Origin: Nibrella saemangeumensis
GTDB taxonomy: Bacteria > Bacteroidota > Bacteroidia > Cytophagales > Spirosomataceae
NCBI RefSeq assembly: GCF_039541915.1
Contig: NZ_BAABHD010000022.1
Coordinates: 124,001-188,000 of the forward strand
Length of the DNA: 64,000 nucleotides
Direction of reading: 5' to 3'
This document shows, one piece after another, positions 58,759-64,000 of the stretch; position 1 is the stretch's first letter, and every line of letters begins with the position of its first letter. Under the pieces are notes generated by a model that saw only the letters and a list, made by a program, of their open reading frames with translations, was not told the DNA's origin and did not search any database. The translations under genes were made by a program, and so were the position numbers.

Positions 58759-59150
58759 AACTCCTGCTGGACGAAAATTTACCACTCTCATTACGTCATG
58801 AATTCGAGTTGCCTATCGAAGTTATAACGGTCCAGTACATGCAGTGGAAAGGCCGCAAGAATGGTGAATTGCTAGGTTTAATGGCAATGAGTGGCTTTGA
58901 TGGCATAATTACAGCCGACCAGCGAATGTACACGGATGAGGTAGTTCGTCGCTTCAATTTACATTTCTGTCTGCTTCGTTCCAGAGACACACAGTTAGAA
59001 ACGCTGCTGCCATTGGTGCGACAGATGAATACGTTTCTAATCCAAGAGCATGACCAACTTATGCAGGCTCGCACGTCCCGGATTATCAGCACTGATGGAC
59101 TTGCCGATGAGGAGGAAGTGCTTGCTGAACTGTGTCAGTCTGCGGGTTAG
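58755..59150 (+). CDS. DUF5615 PIN-like protein (toxin-like), end replaced by IS
   Basis: 131 residues. The PIN-like start MKLLLDENLPLSLRHEF with the acidic LDEN motif, then GFDGIITADQRMY and HFCLLRSRDTQLETLLPL define DUF5615. These putative nucleases pair with DUF433 antitoxins. The last seven residues (ELCQSAG) and the stop come from the left end of the IS256 element, so the native C-terminus is lost. Reading across the element, the native end may have been close to EQSR (right flank, 60438-60449). The core catalytic acidic residues remain. Confidence 0.8.
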   Translation: MKLLLDENLPLSLRHEFELPIEVITVQYMQWKGRKNGELLGLMAMSGFDGIITADQRMYTDEVVRRFNLHFCLLRSRDTQLETLLPLVRQMNTFLIQEHDQLMQARTSRIISTDGLADEEEVLAELCQSAG

Positions 59151-60437
59151 TCGAAGCGGTGGGGTTTGATACGTTCTTCAAAGATAATACTGAACTGGTT
59201 AATCACCTCCTTCCAGTTGTAGGTTGTTGTTTCCCATTTTACCTGTAAATTTTGGATCGTTAGGTACACCAGCTTCTGTAAGGCCACGTCGGAACTAAAG
59301 GCTCCTTTCGTTTTGGTTACTTTGCGCAACTGACGATGATAGCCTTCCACTGTATTGGTGGTATACATCACTTTACGAATAGCGGCTGGATACTCGAAGA
59401 ATGGCGAGAGTAACTCCCACTTTTCCAGCCAGGGCTGCACGGCCTTAGGATAGCTATGGCCCCACTTTTCCTGCACCAATAACAGGTTCTCCATGCCTTG
59501 CTCCCGATCTGGTGCCTGGTAGACCCCTTTGAGGTCTTTAGCAAAGTCTTTCAACAGCTTATCGGGCACAAAGCGGAAACTGTTGCGTAGCTGATGCACA
59601 ATACAAAGCTGCACGGTAGCGGCCGGAAAGACACTGTTGATAGCCGTATCAAAGCCTTTTAGCCCATCTACGCACGTAATCAACAGATCCTCTACTCCCC
59701 TTTGTTTCAAATCACTCAGCACCGATAGCCAGAATTTAGCCGACTCACTCTCAGCAGTGTAAATGCCTAAAACCTGCTTCTTGCCCGACAAACTTAAGCC
59801 GATCACACTGTACAACACCCGTGTCACCACTTTACCCTCCTGGCGTACCTTGTAGTAGATTCCATCCAGCCACACCAGCGTATACAGACTCTCCAAAGGC
59901 CGGTTCTGCCATTCCCGCATGGCCGGAATGACCTTATCGGTAATAGCGGTTAACTCACTGTCAGAGAGCGTGTAGCCATACATCTCCAGCAGGTGCTGAC
60001 TGATGTCGGCGTAGCTGTTGCCCACGCTGTAGAGCGAAAGTACCTTCTGCTCTAATTGGGGTGTCAGTACTACCTGCCGCTTAGGCACTAGCTGAGGCTG
60101 ATAGCTGCCCGTTCGGTCACGGGGTGTTTGTAAATCAAGCAGGCCCGCGCTGCTTTTGACCCGCTTGGTAGTTTTGCCATTGCGCCGGTTTTGCTCGCTT
60201 ACCCGGCTCTGGAGTAGGTGGTTATCCATTTCCCCTTCTAAGGCTGATTCCAGAAAGTGCTTTAGCAGGGGCGCAAATAGACCGTCTTCGCCGGTCAGGG
60301 GCTTACCTTCGTAGAGACCTTTAATGGCGGCCTGCTTGAAGGCCTCAAAGTCGAAGTTGTTGTGGTCAGTCATAATGGTGAATTTAAAGAGTTTTTTCTT
60401 TCCCTTCTATTCACCCGCAGACCTGACACAGTTCAGC
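59124..60437 (-). mobile_element. IS256-family insertion sequence
   Basis: About 1.31 kb. Left terminal repeat GCTGAACTGTGTCAG-TCTGCGGGT (from 59124) matches the reverse complement of the right end (60411-60437), which has one extra G after GTGTCAG. One intact transposase fills it. I see no 8-9-bp target duplication in the flanks. The element replaces the end of the DUF5615 gene. Confidence 0.88.
59147..60373 (-). CDS. IS256-family transposase
   Basis: 408 residues, full length for this family. DDE marks: the first Asp in LVWLDGIYYKVRQ, the second in ITCVDGLKGFDTAI, and the Glu in MYTTNTVEGYHRQLRK. LCIVHQLRNSFRFV is the C-terminal HxxR-type segment between them. It moves its own element by a copy-out or cut-and-paste route. 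No frameshift or stop is present, so it may be active. The stop codon (59147-59149) lies in the left terminal repeat. Confidence 0.95.
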   Translation of the reverse strand: MTDHNNFDFEAFKQAAIKGLYEGKPLTGEDGLFAPLLKHFLESALEGEMDNHLLQSRVSEQNRRNGKTTKRVKSSAGLLDLQTPRDRTGSYQPQLVPKRQVVLTPQLEQKVLSLYSVGNSYADISQHLLEMYGYTLSDSELTAITDKVIPAMREWQNRPLESLYTLVWLDGIYYKVRQEGKVVTRVLYSVIGLSLSGKKQVLGIYTAESESAKFWLSVLSDLKQRGVEDLLITCVDGLKGFDTAINSVFPAATVQLCIVHQLRNSFRFVPDKLLKDFAKDLKGVYQAPDREQGMENLLLVQEKWGHSYPKAVQPWLEKWELLSPFFEYPAAIRKVMYTTNTVEGYHRQLRKVTKTKGAFSSDVALQKLVYLTIQNLQVKWETTTYNWKEVINQFSIIFEERIKPHRFD

Positions 60438-60529
60438 GAGCAGTCTCGATGAGGAGCTTACTGCCGGAGTGTATCTGGTCTGGCTGGGAAATTAAAACAG
60501 TATAAATCTATATTTGGGGTAAGACAGAA

Positions 60530-61393
60530 TTAAAGGGTTTCTATAGCCTCGTCAATTCTAACTACTTCTCGCAGCAACTCATCTATCTGCTTAAGCTCTT
60601 CCACCAGCAGTTGATTCCGAATTTCGCTGCGAACTTTGCCGACGTTATAGTCCTGATTTGCCAGGTCTCTATCGCGGATGAACTCCTCTACTCTAGCCGC
60701 GCAGGCTTGGCCCAGATGTGCTAACCGGACATGTGCCTCTTCATCGGCTTTAAACTGTGGTAAGGGAACATCTAATATCTTTTTCGAGACATCTCTGGCC
60801 CCAAACAAACCCCGCGACTGAAAAGGCTTCATTAAATCATTGGCAGAGTTTGCATTCAGAAACGCTGTCAGATAATAGGCTTCCAGCTCTGAGTCAGTGT
60901 AGAATACATAAGCCGCCTTGTCTATAATATATTCCAAATCAAGAGTGCCTCGTTTGTGGACAAACGCATTCGCGTCTTTTGCCGAAGCCGAGTAAAGAAC
61001 CGCAAATTGCTTGTTCAAATCTTGCTCGGTTAACTTATGTTGCCAGTTAAGGTACTCAATACTCGTAACGTTAGAATTGTTCTCTGTTCGGTATTTAGCC
61101 CAAACAGTCTCAACCTCTTTAAACCAACGGGCTGTATCTATGTGGCCCAACAGCTGAATGTCTTTATGGTCAAGTAATTTTAACCGTTTTTGTGGCTTCC
61201 CTTCTGAGGTCATTACGTTCAGTATCTGAATAGGTAGCAGAACAAGCGGTAATGCGAATTGAGCAAACGGAACCATGTTACGGGCCATTGCCGTTCGGAA
61301 CAGGAAGTCTGAATGCACTCGCCCGGACAGCTTCACACTCCTTCCACGGCATTTTGGCGTCTTTGTCATTAGCGTCGTCGGAACGCACCGCAA
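60530..61393 (-). pseudogene. C-terminal fragment of the broken Eco57I-type restriction-modification gene
   Basis: Open frame of 287 codons. Its native part starts about residue 20 (VKLSGRVHSDFLFRTAMARN) and carries the specificity and helical C-terminal part (QLLGHIDTARWFKEVETVWAKY, YVFYTDSELEAYYLTAFLNA, ARVEEFIRDRDLA). The residues before that belong to another frame. There is no proper start, so it would need frameshifting or restart to be made. See the N-terminal fragment. Confidence 0.8.
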
Positions 61394-63754
61394 TTACCCT
61401 GTCATGCCAGTCCGGTGGCGTAACCCCTTCCGTGCGAACAAAGTAGAAATTACGCGGAAACATAGTGGCTCCATTCCGAAAATGCTCCTTATAAAAGTTG
61501 TTTTTTGTGCTTGATAAAAGTTGTTTTTTGTGCTTGCACCACTGCTTAAAACCTGGTTCGTTAATGCCGAGGTGTTTTGCTGCCGGGCCAGATACCAGCG
61601 TACCGGAACCGAACTAAGTCTGTCCGCAACTTCGGTAAGCGTTGCATTATGTTTGCGGATGTTTCCGCTGAATACCTGTCCGGTTATACCTTCGGCCGGG
61701 ATGCCTTTGGCTACATTGGCCTGCCGGGCAAACAGAACACACGAGGGTATGTTGAATAGCGGTTTTACATCTTTCAGGTCCCAAACATCCGTGAGCCGAA
61801 AGCCCTTTGCTGAACCGGAGCGGGTATTGTCGTGCTGAGCAGCCGACAGAAAACTGCGCGGTACCACAAAAGCCAGCTTTCCGCCCTCCCGGAGCAGGTA
61901 ACTTGTCACATGGCTCATAAAAATGGCGGCTATTTCGAGTTGCGGCATGAGCGCTTTCTTCTCAGGAATGAGGTCATAGCGTGTCGCCAACGTTTTCAGG
62001 AGTTGCTGGTACTCAGCGTTTCGTATACTATTATACGTAAACCAGGGTGGATTACCTACCACGTAATCAAACCGCTTACGCAGGAAAAACGGCTTGTAAC
62101 TGTTCTGCAAAATAAACTTCCAGATGCTGTCCCGGCCTTCTTCTTTTGCCCGTTTCAGCGCCAGATAAATATCATAGAACTTACCCACCAGCGTATCTGG
62201 TACAGTTGGATGGTCGCTGCGGACGGCATTCACCAACGCTTTAACGGGCACAGGCGCTTCGCCAACGGTATCGGTTGCTAATGCGTCGGCTACCGATACG
62301 GCGTTGTCGAAGAGCGTAGGGTTATCAAATGTACCAGTAGGCAGATAATATTTTCGGTCGTCGATAGTGACACCAAACTCTTCGCCAAACAAGTTAACGG
62401 CTGCCAGTTGAAGGGTAACCAGGCTATTGGCCAGGTAAACACGCAGATAAATTGGCCGGCGGGCATGCCGAACCGGCTCACCTAAGGCCAATAGCAGGGT
62501 AGTTTTGGCTATTTGCACCGACAACGGGTGAATATCAATGCCGGCTATCTGGCCGGCCAGTTCTTCCGGTGTCAGGTCAGGATGTAGTTGGCGCAGCCGG
62601 TTTACACTAGCCAGCAGGAAAGAGCCGGAACCACAGGACGGGTCCAAAATTTGCGCGTTCCGTTCAAACTGAAAATGCTCAGCTACCTTTTCGCACAGCC
62701 AGTCAGGCGTATAGTACTCTCCGAGCGCGTGCCGGGTTTCCAGGTCGATAAGGTGCTGATAAACACCCTTTAGAATATCAGACTGAACATCCCGAAAGTC
62801 ATATTCCGAAATTTTGTCCGCAATTTTCAAAAAGAACCGGCGCAGTCGTGGGAAGTATTTGTCAATGGTTACCCATTGGTAGAAATCCTGTTCGACAAAG
62901 TTTTCGACGTTGAATTGAGAGAAGATGGAGCCGTCGAGTGCCTTACGCATTTCGGTGGCGTCAATGTGCGTATCGCGGCTCAGCACCTCATACGCAATCA
63001 GTTTAGAAAACACACTCAGGTAGGTGTGTACTAAAAACACCTCGCTTGATGCGTTGAAGCTCCCATAAGCGATACTCATAAACCGGCTCCACTCCCGGTA
63101 TGCCGTCTGAATTTCCGGGTCTATGCTAATGTCCTCGTAGACGAGCTTCATGCCGGCAAACACCTCCATAAACAATGAAGAGCTGTCGCCGAAATCAATC
63201 AGAATGGTGTCCAGCGTTGGTTTCTGCTTACTGGAGCGGAATAGGTAGCGGTCAATAAAGGTGAAAAACTCGTCGGCGTTGGTATCGGTCAGCGTAAAGC
63301 TGTCAACCACCCGCAGGTAGACATCATCCGCAGTTATCTTTGCTTTGTTCAGGTAACTTTCCGGCTTTGGGCCGTAGATGTTCCAGCGAATACAGTCGGT
63401 AGCAATCAAGTAAAAGTCGAACTGCGAACTGGTATTGTAATTACCAGCAAAATATTCTTTGAGCTGGTATTCGGCGTGTTCGCGTTTAGAAGCGTTTTTT
63501 ATGTCATTCTCGAACTCGATAATTACCTGCCGAAACTGGGTGTCGGCCCGGCCAGTTTTGGTCCGGTCTCCTTTCGGAATGTTAAAGATAGCCTGCTCGG
63601 CACCCGATGCCATTTGTTTGACAATGGATATGGCAGTTGGATCATGCCGGAACAGTTCGTGAAGTAATGAATAGAAATGTAGTTTTTTCGCTTCCTCAGT
63701 ATTAGCCTGCTTAATCTGACTGAAGTAATGTTGAATAAGGGCCTGATTGTTCAT
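61394..63754 (-). pseudogene. N-terminal and methyltransferase part of the broken Eco57I-type restriction-modification gene
   Basis: 786 codons from the ATG at 63754. An N-terminal nuclease-like segment (GRADTQFRQVIIEFENDIKN) precedes a helical part and the adenine-specific methyltransferase: EYYTPDWLCEKVAEHF, DPSCGSGSFLLASV (SAM site) and FDYVVGNPPWFTYNS (NPPW catalytic motif). The reading is correct down to STKNNFY near 61514. There a 23-bp tandem duplication shifts the frame into a false tail. Removing one copy restores STKNNFYKEHFRNGATMFPRNF and on to KMPWKE, where a second indel near 61335-61340 must be passed to reach the C-terminal fragment. The whole would be near 1070 residues, like single-chain type IIG enzymes. 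Confidence 0.85.
61491..61536. repeat. 23-bp exact tandem duplication inside the restriction-modification gene
   Basis: 61491-61513 and 61514-61536 are identical (each starts ATAAAAGTTGTTTTTTGTGC). 23 is not a multiple of three, so the second copy breaks the frame. Confidence 0.97.
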
Positions 63755-63803
63755 GAAGGTGGACTAGGTATTCACCTGACAATATACGGCCCTCAGTAGT
63801 GAT

Positions 63804-64000
63804 ATGCCATCACCGGCCCAAATATTCTCCGCTGGTGGTGCTAGGCTTTTTCTGTCGGACTACTTCGTTCGCAAGGTCTCTGAGGAGATGAGACAGCTCC
63901 AGCAACAACGGCCTATGAGCCAGACCGAGCTTGACAAATTTCTGAATACTCACCTCCGTACTTCCTACCGTAGGGTAGTGGTCGACGGGTTCTTCTTGCT
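63804..64000 (+). CDS. Start of a gene that runs off the right edge
   Basis: 65 codons without a stop from the ATG at 63804 (MPSPAQIFSAGGARLFLSDY, then VRKVSEEMRQLQQQRPMSQTE). The helical, Gln-rich sequence looks like coding DNA. It is divergent from the broken restriction-modification gene, 49 bases from its start. No family is recognised from this much. Confidence 0.5.
   Translation, partial: MPSPAQIFSAGGARLFLSDYFVRKVSEEMRQLQQQRPMSQTELDKFLNTHLRTSYRRVVVDGFFL

Noticed and set aside
60438..60529. A further gene between the IS and the restriction-modification remnant
   Set aside because: Only about 90 bases with no frame; the first bases may be the lost end of the DUF5615 gene.
1..64000. CRISPR arrays, rRNA operons, prophage genes, replication origin
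   Set aside because: No regularly spaced direct repeats, no rRNA-like stretch, no phage structural genes and no DnaA-box cluster were found.

Overview
This 64 kb window comes from a free-living member of the Bacteroidota, most likely order Cytophagales and close to Spirosoma and its relatives. The grounds are a high-GC genome of this phylum, a SusC/SusD outer-membrane pair, the gliding lipoprotein GldD, a secreted peptidase with a type IX secretion tail, almost no Shine-Dalgarno sequences, and promoters of the Bacteroidota type (TTG, about 19-20 bases, TAnnTTTG). The genus is inference from style, not a database match.

Left part (1-11.6 kb): the 5' part of an HD-domain phosphohydrolase and a tRNA with anticodon CAT, then a sialic acid locus. 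Reading leftward from a divergent control region at 9.53-9.68 kb are susC, susD, N-acetylneuraminate lyase, a NanM-type kelch epimerase and an MFS transporter. Reading rightward are a GntR/FadR regulator and a lipoprotein sialidase. Together these would release sialic acid outside, bring it through both membranes, settle its anomer and split it to ManNAc and pyruvate. The ManNAc epimerase and kinase are not in the window.

Middle part (11.6-49.4 kb): mostly housekeeping and conserved single genes. These include an orphan receiver protein, a VOC protein, an M1 peptidase with a T9SS tail, a DUF4230 protein, an FtsX/MacB-type permease, a trehalose-synthase-like GH13 enzyme, pyruvate carboxylase, a copper ATPase with its small HMA partner, an MFS exporter and a CE15-like esterase. 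The order panC, short GT5-like protein, DUF4270 lipoprotein, glmS follows. Then come an ECF sigma/anti-sigma/outer-membrane set, a heparinase II/III-like lyase, APP1 phosphatase, a DUF2064 protein, RidA, gltX, an AIM24 protein and gldD.

Right part (49.4-57.0 kb): a tight operon of TonB receptor, GH13 alpha-glucosidase, SsuD-like FMN monooxygenase and Na+/solute symporter. The monooxygenase keeps the SsuD active-site Arg, His, Arg and Tyr, so the operon may import and desulfonate a sulfonated alpha-glycoside. This is the most interesting candidate system here.

End (57-64 kb): an accessory stretch with a leucine-rich-repeat protein, a DUF433/DUF5615 toxin-antitoxin-like pair whose toxin end is replaced by an IS256-family element, and a large Eco57I-type restriction-modification gene. 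That gene is broken by a 23-bp tandem duplication and by a second small indel. Long inverted repeats lie in several intergenic gaps, and one palindromic insertion lies in frame inside panC.
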